In this document: positions 22,301 through 30,745 of the stretch, piece after piece
Numbering within the stretch: the first letter of the stretch is position 1
Layout: the number at the start of each line of letters is the position of its first letter
NCBI GenBank assembly: GCA_947167445.1
Contig: CAMVID010000002.1
Span: 62,001-126,000 of the forward strand
Direction: 5' to 3'
Length of the DNA stretch: 64,000 nt
Origin: G11 sp947167445
Lineage (GTDB): Bacteria; Bacillota; Clostridia; Lachnospirales; Lachnospiraceae
Program-made: the position numbers and the translations under genes
Notes under the pieces: generated by a model
Told to the model about the DNA's origin: nothing
The model's input: the letters and a program-made list of their open reading frames with translations, nothing else
Database searches by the model: none

Positions 22301-23122
22301 ATGAACGACGTATTTGATACATGGAAATTGGGAGCCATGCTCTTAGATATAGTCATCGGCTTTGGCTTACCTCTTTCCCTTGCAATGCTTTTCAGAAAGA
22401 AATATAAGGTTAGAATCTCCGTATTAATAATAGGAATCGGAACCTACATATTGGTTAACGGCATAATAAGCAGCATTTTTGATGTGATTATTTATTACCT
22501 GCCTATATCCGGATTCCTTAACAGCAACGATTCCGCATCTGCCATTTTCTATGGATTGTTCCACGGACTAATCCATTTTGGCGGTTACTATGCAGCAATG
22601 AGATTTCTTCTTAAGGGATATGACCGCAAGGAGAACGCTTTAATGTTCGGCGTTGGATTAAGCTTCATTGATGCCTTCTATTACAATGCTGTGGGAGGTT
22701 TCATGAATTTCCTTGTTGCCACCCAGGTAAACGAGTGGGGGCGTGAAGGCTATCTTGGTCGTTTTCAGGATGAAGCAAGAACCTATTCGGAGGATGTGGT
22801 CGACACTTTGGCAAACATGGGTATTTCCGAGATCGTTGGAAGTGTAATCTTCATGATTTTGGAAATGGGATTCATGATTGCAGCGTCTGTCCTTCTTTTC
22901 CAGGCGGTGAAAAGGGCGGGAAAGACTTACCTTTTATATACCGTGGCTGCGCTGCTTGTATTCTTTAACCTTATAATCTGTTTTAGAAGCGTTGAGATTC
23001 TGGGGGAGGTTTCCTACCTTGTCATTACCGGAGTTCTTACTGCGATTACAGGATTTGGTGCCTACATCTTCTACGGAGCAGACAAGGAAGAGATAAAGGG
23101 CAAAGGCGATTTGGCCAAATAA
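22301..23122 (+). CDS. Polytopic membrane protein, YhfC-like but lacking the protease glutamates
   Basis: 273 residues with about seven hydrophobic segments. The layout LFHGLIHFGGYYAAMRFLLKGYDRKENALMFGVGLSFIDAF resembles the core of YhfC-type putative intramembrane proteases (PF10086, from memory). However, the Glu-Glu pair expected in the first motif and the Glu of the GHGGIE block are not conserved. It may be an inactive relative or a different family. It begins 27 bases after mgtE and ends at a terminator, so it probably shares the mgtE transcript. Confidence 0.5.
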   Translation: MNDVFDTWKLGAMLLDIVIGFGLPLSLAMLFRKKYKVRISVLIIGIGTYILVNGIISSIFDVIIYYLPISGFLNSNDSASAIFYGLFHGLIHFGGYYAAMRFLLKGYDRKENALMFGVGLSFIDAFYYNAVGGFMNFLVATQVNEWGREGYLGRFQDEARTYSEDVVDTLANMGISEIVGSVIFMILEMGFMIAASVLLFQAVKRAGKTYLLYTVAALLVFFNLIICFRSVEILGEVSYLVITGVLTAITGFGAYIFYGADKEEIKGKGDLAK

Positions 23123-23136
23123 ATGATAATGAATTA

Positions 23137-23164
23137 AACGCTCGGCTTTGCCGGGCGTTTTTTT
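23137..23164 (+). terminator. Terminator of the mgtE operon
   Basis: AACGCTCGGC, loop TTT, GCCGGGCGTTT, followed by TTTT. Confidence 0.9.
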
Positions 23165-23181
23165 GCTGAATAACGTTTTTC

Positions 23182-23210
23182 TTGCCAACAAGGGCCTATG
23201 GTGCTATACT
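23182..23210 (+). promoter_or_regulatory. Promoter of typA
   Basis: TTGCCA at 23182-23187, 17-base spacer, TATACT at 23205-23210. Confidence 0.72.
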
Positions 23211-23264
23211 GTAACAGTTTTGAGAAAATTTTAGCTTATTTGGATTTTGAAAGAAGAAGAGAAG

Positions 23265-25103
23265 ATGAAGACTAAGAGAGAGGATATCAGAAACGTAGCA
23301 ATTATAGCCCATGTCGACCATGGCAAAACTACCCTTGTTGACGAGCTTTTGAAGCAGAGCGGTGTTTTCAGAGACAACCAGGAAGTTGCAGAGAGAGTAA
23401 TGGATTCAAACGATCTTGAGAGAGAGCGTGGAATCACCATTCTTTCAAAGAACACTGCAGTTACATATAAGAACACAAAGATCAATATCATCGACACCCC
23501 CGGCCATGCTGATTTCGGCGGAGAGGTTGAGCGTGTTCTTAAGATGGTTAACGGCGTAATCCTTGTGGTTGATGCCTTTGAGGGTGCTATGCCTCAGACC
23601 AGATTCGTGCTTCAGAAGGCCCTTGAACTTAAGCTTCCTGTAATTGTCTGCATCAATAAGATTGACAGACCTGAAGCAAGATGTGCCGAAGTAATAGATG
23701 AGGTTCTGGAGCTTTTTCTTGACCTTGATGCTGACGACGAGCAGCTTGACTGCCCCTTTGTATATGCATCTGCAAAAGAGGGAATTGCTTCTCTGGACCC
23801 CAATGTTAAGGGCACTGACATGAGTCCTCTTTTCGAAACAATCATAGATTACATTCCTGCTCCCGAGGGAGACCCCGAGGCAGGCACACAGGTACTTATC
23901 AGTACCATAGATTACAACGAGTACGTTGGCCGTATCGGCGTTGGTAAGGTTGACAACGGTAAAGTTGCCGTTAACCAGGAGGTTATGATTGTCAATCACC
24001 ATGAGCCCGATAAGCAGCGTAAGGTTAAAATCAGCAAGCTCTACGAGTTTGACGGACTTAACAAGGTGGAAGTGAAGGAAGCAAATATCGGTTCCATCGT
24101 TGCCATATCAGGTATTCAGGATATTCATATCGGAGATACCCTGTGCTCTCTTGAGAATCCTGAACCCATTCCTTTCCAGAAGATTTCTGAGCCCACCATT
24201 TCAATGAATTTCATTGTAAACGACTCACCTCTTGCAGGTCAGGAAGGAAAGTATGTAACCAGCCGTCACCTCAGAGACAGACTCTTTAAGGAGTTAAACA
24301 CAGATGTTTCTCTTCGCGTTGAGGAGACAGATACAACTGAGGCATTCAAGGTATCGGGACGTGGTGAACTTCATCTTTCCGTTCTTATTGAGAACATGCG
24401 CCGTGAAGGATATGAATTCGCAGTAAGCAAGGCTGAGGTTATTTATCACGAAGATGAGAGAGGCAAGAAGACCGAGCCCATGGAACTTTGCTATGTGGAT
24501 GTTCCTGATGAGTTTTCCGGTACGGTTATCGAGAAGCTTTCTCAGAGAAAAGGTGAATTAAAGAACATGGGAGCAGGAGCAGGCGGATATACCCGTCTTG
24601 AGTTCTCCATTCCTTCCCGTGGACTTATCGGATACAGAGGAGAATTCCTTACCGATACAAAAGGTAACGGAATTATCAATACCATTTTTGACGGATATGG
24701 CCCTTATAAGGGAGATATCCAGTATCGTAAGCAGGGTTCACTTATTGCATTTGAGGCAGGCGAGGCAATTACCTACGGCCTTTACAATGCTCAGGAGAGA
24801 GGAACACTCTTCATCGGACCAGGCGAGAAGGTTTACTCCGGTATGATTGTTGGACAGAACGGTAAGGCTGAGGATATCGAGCTCAACGTATGTAAGAAGA
24901 AACAGCTTACCAACACCCGTTCATCAAGTGCGGATGAAGCTTTAAGACTTACACCTCCCAAGGTTCTTTCATTGGAGCAGGCTTTGGAGTTTATCGATAC
25001 GGACGAGCTTCTTGAGGTTACACCTCAGTCCCTTCGTATCAGAAAGAAAATACTTGATCCCATGTTGAGAAAACGTGCTGCAATAAAGGCTGCCCAGGCC
25101 TGA
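23265..25103 (+). CDS. typA: Translational GTPase TypA/BipA
   Basis: 612 residues from the ATG at 23265; a TTG 18 bases earlier is in frame but adds residues not usual for the family. G-domain motifs: AHVDHGKTT, RGITI, DTPGHADFGGEVER, NKIDRP. Elongation-factor-like domains II, III and V follow, then the BipA-specific C-terminal domain (NVCKKKQLTNTRSSSADEALRL). It binds the 70S ribosome, helps 50S assembly, and matters under stress or cold. Monocistronic, with its own promoter. Confidence 0.95.
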   Translation: MKTKREDIRNVAIIAHVDHGKTTLVDELLKQSGVFRDNQEVAERVMDSNDLERERGITILSKNTAVTYKNTKINIIDTPGHADFGGEVERVLKMVNGVILVVDAFEGAMPQTRFVLQKALELKLPVIVCINKIDRPEARCAEVIDEVLELFLDLDADDEQLDCPFVYASAKEGIASLDPNVKGTDMSPLFETIIDYIPAPEGDPEAGTQVLISTIDYNEYVGRIGVGKVDNGKVAVNQEVMIVNHHEPDKQRKVKISKLYEFDGLNKVEVKEANIGSIVAISGIQDIHIGDTLCSLENPEPIPFQKISEPTISMNFIVNDSPLAGQEGKYVTSRHLRDRLFKELNTDVSLRVEETDTTEAFKVSGRGELHLSVLIENMRREGYEFAVSKAEVIYHEDERGKKTEPMELCYVDVPDEFSGTVIEKLSQRKGELKNMGAGAGGYTRLEFSIPSRGLIGYRGEFLTDTKGNGIINTIFDGYGPYKGDIQYRKQGSLIAFEAGEAITYGLYNAQERGTLFIGPGEKVYSGMIVGQNGKAEDIELNVCKKKQLTNTRSSSADEALRLTPPKVLSLEQALEFIDTDELLEVTPQSLRIRKKILDPMLRKRAAIKAAQA

Positions 25104-25115
25104 ATCACCTGACCC

Positions 25116-25144
25116 TTGACCGTGTGCACCGTTTTCAATAAAAT
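25116..25144 (+). promoter_or_regulatory. Promoter of the ECF sigma operon
   Basis: TTGACC at 25116-25121, 17-base spacer, TAAAAT at 25139-25144, 38 bases before the sigma factor gene. It looks like a housekeeping promoter, so basal expression of the operon is expected. Confidence 0.65.
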
Positions 25145-25182
25145 ATAGTATATAAGTAATAGTTAATGTAGGGGTCACATTA

Positions 25183-25758
25183 ATGTTAAATGATGATGAA
25201 TTATACAAGAACTATTTGGAGGGCAATAAGGCCTGTGGGGATGAACTTATGCTTCGGTATGCGGACAGCCTCACAGCTTATTTGAACGCCTTTCTTAAAA
25301 ATATGGAAGACGCTGAAGATCTGATGCTTGAGACCTTCACGGTTATTCTTGTGGATAAGCCTAAGATTGGAGAGGGGTGCTTCAGGGCGTATCTCTACAA
25401 GGTGGCCAGACATAAAGCATGCAGACTTTGGAGAAAGAAAGTTAAACAAAGCGAGTTCTTTGCGCCTCAGGATGATGAGGACGGAGAGAACGTGATGGAG
25501 AATGTGGCTTCCGAAAGCGGTCAGCCCGAGGATGAGTTCTTGCGGGGAGAACTTGGGAACACCGTTCGGAAATGCCTTAATATAATCGCGCCTCAGTACA
25601 GGGAGGCTCTGTGGCTTATCTACGGCACAGGTCTTAACTATGAGCAGGCTGCGGGGGTCTTGGGATGTAGCAGGAAGAGAGTCGACAATCTTTTGTTAAA
25701 CGGAAGAAAGGCTCTTAAGGCTGAGCTGGCAAAAGAAGGGATTACGTACAATGTTTGA
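25183..25758 (+). CDS. ECF-type sigma factor
   Basis: 191 residues. Sigma region 2: DELMLRYADSLTAYLNAF and EDAEDLMLETFTVIL; sigma region 4: IAPQYREALWLIYGTGLNYEQAAGVLGCSRKRVDNLLLNGRKAL-type helix-turn-helix. An acidic linker joins the two. No anti-sigma domain with a zinc motif follows; instead two membrane proteins overlap it (8 bases, then 4 bases), the second a PrsW-like protease. I infer that sigma activity is controlled from the membrane. Confidence 0.88.
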   Translation: MLNDDELYKNYLEGNKACGDELMLRYADSLTAYLNAFLKNMEDAEDLMLETFTVILVDKPKIGEGCFRAYLYKVARHKACRLWRKKVKQSEFFAPQDDEDGENVMENVASESGQPEDEFLRGELGNTVRKCLNIIAPQYREALWLIYGTGLNYEQAAGVLGCSRKRVDNLLLNGRKALKAELAKEGITYNV

Positions 25759-26401
25759 ACTTTCCGAGAATACTGTCCAGGTGCTTGTCTTAAGTGCCTG
25801 CGTCGGGGTGGCTTTATATCGCTCCATCAGATTCGGTGATAAGGCATCAGTCTTATTATTGTTTTTTAACGGAAGTTATCTCATGGGAGATTTGTATTGG
25901 CAGGTCTGCCTCTATTATTTTGGCGAATCGCCTGAATTACCCATTATTTCAGATTTGAGCTGGTATGGCTCCTTTGTGTTTTTACTGCTTTTACTTCGGA
26001 CGGAATTGGCTGCCTCCGGAATTCAGAAGAGAACGCCCAAAAGCATTGTCAGAACAGTTTTGCCATTCTTGGCCTTTGTTTTTACAGGAGGTATGGCTGT
26101 TTTTTTCATGCAGTACGGACAGATTGTGGCAAATATACTCTATGCTTTCTTTTGGGGGCATATTCTTTATACAATCTACAACATTTACTGGAATTATGAG
26201 AAGCCTACAACAAGGCTCAAATACGTATGTATTCTGGCATTTATTTTCTGCCTTGGGGAGTATGGAGCCGCTGTATCATCCTGCTTCTGGGATTCGCCTA
26301 GTATAAATAACCCTTACTATTGGTTTAACATGCTTATGACAACAAGCTTTCCTTTCTATATCGTCATTCCGGTGTTGTCGAGGAAGGAGGTGGCTGCATG
26401 A
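25751..26401 (+). CDS. Seven-helix membrane protein in the ECF sigma operon
   Basis: 216 residues, about seven hydrophobic helices, no catalytic motif recognised. Translation starts inside the sigma gene and its stop overlaps the next start, so the three proteins should be made in similar amounts. Possible roles are sensor or membrane anchor for the sigma factor. Not assigned to a family. Confidence 0.75.
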   Translation: MFELSENTVQVLVLSACVGVALYRSIRFGDKASVLLLFFNGSYLMGDLYWQVCLYYFGESPELPIISDLSWYGSFVFLLLLLRTELAASGIQKRTPKSIVRTVLPFLAFVFTGGMAVFFMQYGQIVANILYAFFWGHILYTIYNIYWNYEKPTTRLKYVCILAFIFCLGEYGAAVSSCFWDSPSINNPYYWFNMLMTTSFPFYIVIPVLSRKEVAA

Positions 26402-27018
26402 GGTCCATGGAGAATATCTACATCTGCCTGGCATCCCCTATTGCGGTTTCCATCCTTTGCCTGAGGCGTGAATGGCGAAAGTCCATGATTTTTATCCTGG
26501 CAGGAATGTCCGGATATTTGATGGCTGCCTACGTTACCAGCTATTTTGCAGGATTGGTGGGCTGTAATACGGCAACCGCATCCCATGCAATTTCACCGGC
26601 AGTAGAGGAGATTATCAAGTTTTTACCGATTCTGTTCTATCTTTTGGTATTTGAGCCAAAGAGAAGGGATTGCTCCAACGCTTATCTTTTGGTGGCGGTG
26701 GGATTCGCAACCTTTGAAAACGTATGCTTTATGACGTATTATGGGGCTTCGGACCTCCTTGATGTATTAATCAGAGGTTTCGGAACCGGTGCCATGCATG
26801 AACTCAGCTGCTGTACCGTAGCCCTTGGAATTTTCCTTTTGTGGGATGCGCCGTGGCTTCGACTGGCAGGAACCTTTGCTTTCCTTTGTACCGCCATTAC
26901 TTTCCACGCAATATTTAATATTGTTGTAAGCGGTTCCACAGTAAGCATGTGGGTGGGAAGCGCCATTCCGATAACTATTTTTGGTATATATTTAGCATTC
27001 TTCCACAAAAAGCTATAG
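26398..27018 (+). CDS. PrsW-like intramembrane protease
   Basis: 206 residues, about six to seven membrane helices. The glutamic-protease motifs are visible in order: VEEIIKFLP (EExxK), GFATFENVC (FExxx), GAMHELS (His) and FHAIFN (HxxxN). In Bacillus subtilis PrsW cuts the anti-sigma factor RsiW to release SigW. Here it sits in one operon with an ECF sigma factor, but no RsiW-like protein is seen. The middle membrane protein or an unlinked protein could be the substrate (inference). Confidence 0.78.
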   Translation: MRSMENIYICLASPIAVSILCLRREWRKSMIFILAGMSGYLMAAYVTSYFAGLVGCNTATASHAISPAVEEIIKFLPILFYLLVFEPKRRDCSNAYLLVAVGFATFENVCFMTYYGASDLLDVLIRGFGTGAMHELSCCTVALGIFLLWDAPWLRLAGTFAFLCTAITFHAIFNIVVSGSTVSMWVGSAIPITIFGIYLAFFHKKL

Positions 27019-27116
27019 TTAAATTTGTGCAGTTTTTACTTAGGAATCTTATTAGGAAAAGGACTCTATATATATGAAGGACCATATATGGAGAGGGTAG
27101 AGAGGAGACAAAATTC

Positions 27117-27431
27117 ATGACAAATGAAGAACGTATTTTGTCACTTCATCAGAAAATGAATAAGCGCCGCGTTATGAAAGAGCGAAGAGTTAACAGAGCG
27201 CTGGGTGCCGGCAGTCTTGCACTGTTCGGAATCGTTATCGCCGTTATCTCTCGTGAGCAGGTGCTCTACGGAGGGACGTCTGCCGGAACATATACCGGTT
27301 CCACATTCGTTTTTCAGAATGCAGGAAGTTATGTGCTTCTTGCCCTGGCAGCCTTCATGCTGGGGGTAGTCATAACAGTACTTTGCATTCGGATGAAGAA
27401 ACGTAACCAGGAAGAGGGAAAAGAAGAATGA
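27117..27431 (+). CDS. Small membrane protein with two transmembrane helices
   Basis: 104 residues. A basic, helical N-terminus (KMNKRRVMKERRVNR) is followed by a membrane helix (~30-45), a short outside loop rich in Gly/Thr (YGGTSAGTYTGSTF), a second helix and a charged tail (KKRNQEEGKEE). GAGGAG lies 10 bases before the ATG. It is downstream of the sigma/PrsW genes, so it could be an operon member or target. The basic cytosolic part could bind a sigma factor, but no motif proves this. Confidence 0.7.
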   Translation: MTNEERILSLHQKMNKRRVMKERRVNRALGAGSLALFGIVIAVISREQVLYGGTSAGTYTGSTFVFQNAGSYVLLALAAFMLGVVITVLCIRMKKRNQEEGKEE

Positions 27432-27470
27432 GAGTAGCTGGAAATACAGAAATCTTTTTCTGGTAGAGGA

Positions 27471-27559
27471 AGACGACCGCATTTTGATTCTCCTACGGTA
27501 CAGGCAACGTATGGCACAGGCGTGGGCTGTACTGTAGGAGGTGCGGAGGTCTTTTTTTT
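27471..27559 (+). terminator. Large extended-stem terminator
   Basis: Outer stem AGAC..CCGCA (27471-27481) with TGCGG..GTCT (27541-27552), then a 14-bp inner stem (27490-27503 with 27527-27540) closing a 23-base loop, and eight T residues at 27552-27559. The size is unusual for a plain terminator, so an attenuator or small RNA is possible. Confidence 0.75.
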
Positions 27560-27670
27560 ATGCAAAAAAACAGGAGAAACCAAAAAGAGCGAAAAAATAT
27601 CAACTGAATGTGGAATTGTGTGACGAAAAGAGATATACTAGTAATTAATCACACAGAAAGAGGGTGCCAC

Positions 27671-29173
27671 ATGAACGAGATTTCCAGACGAGAGTATGAA
27701 GGTTTTATCCTGCAGAACAGAGCTAAAGTTAACAGATACCTGAATATAGCGCTTTTATGCTTCACCATAACGGGTCCGGCCATAGCCCTCGGGATTAAGG
27801 CGGGATTCTTCCCGGATGTTACATACATAGCGTGTCTTGTGATTTCGCTCTACGTTCTTGGCATGTCTTTAATTCATTATATTTTGATGAAGAAAATGCC
27901 CAAGTCTCTTTTTACCGCTATATTCGCATTGACCGCTTTGGATATACTTCTGGTTTACATGACATATTCCCATGTAAACATCTTTTTAACCTGGTTTCTT
28001 GTGCCGATATTAAGCCTTTTGTTTTGTGATAAAATCATTTTCTGCTATTCAGTGTGCTTAAACTATGTTCTGATGTTTACAACCACATGGCTGACGGCAT
28101 CCTACCAGGTGGCATTAAGAGATGACTATGTGGATGCCATTGCATATTTCAGGGATGTAATGGGCGGTTATACAATAGAAACCGTCATTCTTTCCATAAG
28201 TGCCTATATGATTGGCAAACTGACTGAGGATCACTACAGAGAACTCTTCAGGCAGTATGGAAGGATTAAAAGTCATGAAAAGGAAATGGGCGAGAAGATG
28301 AAACTTCTTGAATCCATGGTTGAAATCTACGACAACGTCAACTACATCAATTTCATTGACAGTACGGAGATGTCCCTGAGGGATAATTTGCATACAAAGC
28401 ATGACATTGATATGTCCACTCAGACCCATACAATAATGAGTCAGGGAATTAAGGCCAATGTAATGCCCGATCAGACAGAGGCATATCTTAACTTTACCAA
28501 TATCAAGACAGTTCGTGCCCGTCTTTCACAGAAAAAGATTATCAGTGCGGACTTTATAGATGTGGTAAAGGGTTGGTTCAGAGCCCAGTATATTACTGTG
28601 GATTCCACCATTGACGGAATACCCAACAGCATTATTTTCACAACTCGAAATGTAGATGACGAGAAACGACGTGAAGAGCATCTCATCAGAATTTCAATGA
28701 CGGATGAGATGACCAGATTATATAACAGAAGATGTTATGATGAGGATTTGGATGAGTACAGGAAACTTGAGAGCCTTGAGGAGGATTTTGTCCTGTTCTC
28801 TGTTGATGTTAACGGTCTTAAGAACGTTAATGATACCAAAGGTCATGCTGCAGGTGATGAGCTTATTAAAGGCGCAGCCAACTGCCTTGCCCTCATAATC
28901 GGGCATAAGGGTAAAGCCTACAGAACCGGCGGAGATGAATTTATGGCCATTGTCCACACAGATAATCCGGAGGAGCTTCGTGAGGAAATTCAAAAGAAGG
29001 CATCAGAGTGGCACGGTGTCTATATAGATAAGGTTACTTTGTCAGTGGGATACGCAACGACTAAAGAGCACATAGAGGCCAAAGTTGACGAACTGGAACG
29101 TCTGGCCGATGCCGATATGTATATGGAGAAAGAAAAATACTATAAATCTATGGGAATAGAAAGAAGAAGATAA
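27671..29173 (+). CDS. Membrane diguanylate cyclase (GGDEF)
   Basis: 500 residues from 27671, which follows AGAGGGTG; a longer frame to 27608 has no ribosome site. Six membrane helices occupy residues ~20-190, then a linker/PAS-like region, then a GGDEF domain with DEMTRLYNRRCYDEDL, DVNGLKNVNDTKGHAAGDE and intact RTGGDEF (near residue 418). The allosteric RxxD site before the motif is not evident. It should make c-di-GMP, opposing the EAL proteins in this window. Confidence 0.88.
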   Translation: MNEISRREYEGFILQNRAKVNRYLNIALLCFTITGPAIALGIKAGFFPDVTYIACLVISLYVLGMSLIHYILMKKMPKSLFTAIFALTALDILLVYMTYSHVNIFLTWFLVPILSLLFCDKIIFCYSVCLNYVLMFTTTWLTASYQVALRDDYVDAIAYFRDVMGGYTIETVILSISAYMIGKLTEDHYRELFRQYGRIKSHEKEMGEKMKLLESMVEIYDNVNYINFIDSTEMSLRDNLHTKHDIDMSTQTHTIMSQGIKANVMPDQTEAYLNFTNIKTVRARLSQKKIISADFIDVVKGWFRAQYITVDSTIDGIPNSIIFTTRNVDDEKRREEHLIRISMTDEMTRLYNRRCYDEDLDEYRKLESLEEDFVLFSVDVNGLKNVNDTKGHAAGDELIKGAANCLALIIGHKGKAYRTGGDEFMAIVHTDNPEELREEIQKKASEWHGVYIDKVTLSVGYATTKEHIEAKVDELERLADADMYMEKEKYYKSMGIERRR

Positions 29174-29189
29174 TAATCCTTCTTTGAGT

Positions 29190-29381
29190 TTACTTTAATC
29201 CAAACAAAGCAAGAATCATCTGTTTAAGGTGTTTCTTGCTTTTTGGTTGTGTGGGAGCGGAAGGCGCGGGATGGGTATACTCGTCGATTAACGCCTTCTC
29301 AGCGGCGTACTCATCGTAGTTACCGAAATAATCCGAAGCCTTGGTTCCGTATTCGTTTGTGGGGGAATTGTATTCAGACAT
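29190..29381 (-). CDS. Small hypothetical protein, 63 residues
   Basis: Not recognised. The N-terminal part is Tyr/Asn/Asp-rich, the middle Pro-rich (HPAPSAPTQPKSKK), and the end hydrophobic (MILALFGLK). AGGGG lies 9 bases before the ATG. It starts 12 bases after the mscS-like gene, in the same direction, so co-transcription is likely. It may be a short membrane-associated accessory protein or not a real product. Confidence 0.5.
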   Translation of the reverse strand: MSEYNSPTNEYGTKASDYFGNYDEYAAEKALIDEYTHPAPSAPTQPKSKKHLKQMILALFGLK

Positions 29382-29393
29382 AATTCTAAACCC

Positions 29394-30335
29394 CTATTTC
29401 ATATGTACATCAAGCTGAGGGAATGCAATCTCAATTCCCGCATCATCAAAGGCACACTTGATTTCTTTGTTGAGAAGTCTCTTTCCTGTAAAAATATCAG
29501 CTTCTTTAACATCCGCAACAAATTTAAGAACTACGGAAGAGTCAGCCAGGTTATCGACTCCGAGATAAGTGATGTCACCCTTGAAAATCTTGGAATTGCG
29601 TTCCTTGATATCTGCAAGGATACCATCAATAACTTCGTCGACCTTTCTTAAATCTGTGGCATAGGAAACACCCACTTCAACAACTGCAACGGAAGTGCTT
29701 CTTGAGCGGTTCAACACATTCTTGATATCAGAGTTATTGATGATTTTTAAATTCTTACCCATATCTCTGATGCCGGTAGTACGTATTCCGATAAAATCCA
29801 CAGTTCCTCTGAACCCATCAACTTCGATAATATCCCCAACATTAAACTGGTTCTCAAATATAATGAAAAGTCCGGTAACAAGGTCGGCCACAAGACTTTC
29901 GGCTCCAAAACCGACTACCAAAGCCACAATTCCGACACCGGCAAAGACTGTGCCCACACCAACCCCCAGGATTGTCAAAACCCAGCATATTCCAATCAAA
30001 ACAGCGGAATATCTGACGACGCTGGCAAGAACGGTAATAAGTGTATTTGCTCGGCTGTTCTTTCTAGGAATCAGCTTGATTATAATCTGCGCCAGGGAGT
30101 TGAAAGCGTACGTGAATGCTATGGCTATGATAACTCTTAAGACAGTCTGGAAGTTGAAATGAATGACCCCTCCAAACCCCGGCAGCTCATCGAAGGCCCC
30201 GGTGAGGTTTCCCAGCAATCCACTGGAACCTAAGACTATAGCGGCTACGATTAAGCCTATGATATTGCCTTTTATCTTGAATTTGCTCTTAAACTTATCT
30301 GCGGTAGGCTTTTTACTTTTAGTGTTAGTTGTCAT
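29394..30335 (-). CDS. MscS-type mechanosensitive channel
   Basis: 313 residues: three to four membrane helices, the last with the glycine/alanine-rich pore signature (GVGVGTVFAGVGIVALVVGFGAESLVADLVTG), then the beta domain (FENQFNVGDIIEVDGFRGTVDFIGIRTTGIRD) and the alpha/beta C-terminal domain. It opens under membrane tension to release solutes during osmotic downshock. It is divergent from the dapA riboswitch region. Confidence 0.92.
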   Translation of the reverse strand: MTTNTKSKKPTADKFKSKFKIKGNIIGLIVAAIVLGSSGLLGNLTGAFDELPGFGGVIHFNFQTVLRVIIAIAFTYAFNSLAQIIIKLIPRKNSRANTLITVLASVVRYSAVLIGICWVLTILGVGVGTVFAGVGIVALVVGFGAESLVADLVTGLFIIFENQFNVGDIIEVDGFRGTVDFIGIRTTGIRDMGKNLKIINNSDIKNVLNRSRSTSVAVVEVGVSYATDLRKVDEVIDGILADIKERNSKIFKGDITYLGVDNLADSSVVLKFVADVKEADIFTGKRLLNKEIKCAFDDAGIEIAFPQLDVHMK

Positions 30336-30438
30336 CTTATGTTTGATTTCCCTTCTGTTCCCTTCATTGGATATCTAACGCAACCTAATTTTACCACACA
30401 TCCGAACATAGTATACAACATAACAGATAAAAAATATT

Positions 30439-30467
30439 GTTGACATAAGCAAACACATAGTGTATTG
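30439..30467 (+). promoter_or_regulatory. Promoter of the lysine-riboswitch/dapAB transcript
   Basis: TTGACA at 30439-30444, 17-base spacer, TATTGT at 30462-30467. The predicted start lies just before the riboswitch. Confidence 0.78.
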
Positions 30468-30475
30468 TTTAACAC

Positions 30476-30641
30476 AAGATAGAGGTTGCGTGATTCATCA
30501 GTACCCCTGCGGATGCGGCAGACGCAAGTGAAGCAGAGCGAAAGGGATGAACGCCGAAAGATAGGTTTCTGCAGACCGATTCTTGGGCATTGAGTGAATA
30601 ATTCAATGACTGTCATCTAATAAGTAGATGGGGCGCTATCA
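30476..30641 (+). promoter_or_regulatory. Lysine riboswitch (L-box)
   Basis: The leader contains the L-box landmarks in order: GATAGAGGTTGCG at the 5' side of P1, AGTA shortly after, GCGAAAGGGATGAACGCCGAA in the middle, TTGGGCATTGAGTGAATAATTCAATGACTGTC-type stem region, and GGGGCGCTATC closing P1. It sits in front of dapA, whose pathway makes lysine, with a terminator right behind it. Binding of lysine should stop transcription before dapA. Confidence 0.9.
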
Positions 30642-30670
30642 TTTAAGGAAAGATTTTTTTCCTGTGTGCG

Positions 30671-30695
30671 CCTGCTTTGATAAGCAGGTTTTTTT
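30671..30695 (+). terminator. Riboswitch-controlled terminator before dapA
   Basis: CCTGCTT, loop TGAT, AAGCAGG, then seven T residues. Its position between the L-box and dapA marks it as the expression-platform terminator. Confidence 0.9.
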
Positions 30696-30745
30696 GTACT
30701 CAAAATGAAGCTGTAGCCCTTATTTCAAAATAAGGAGGACATGAA

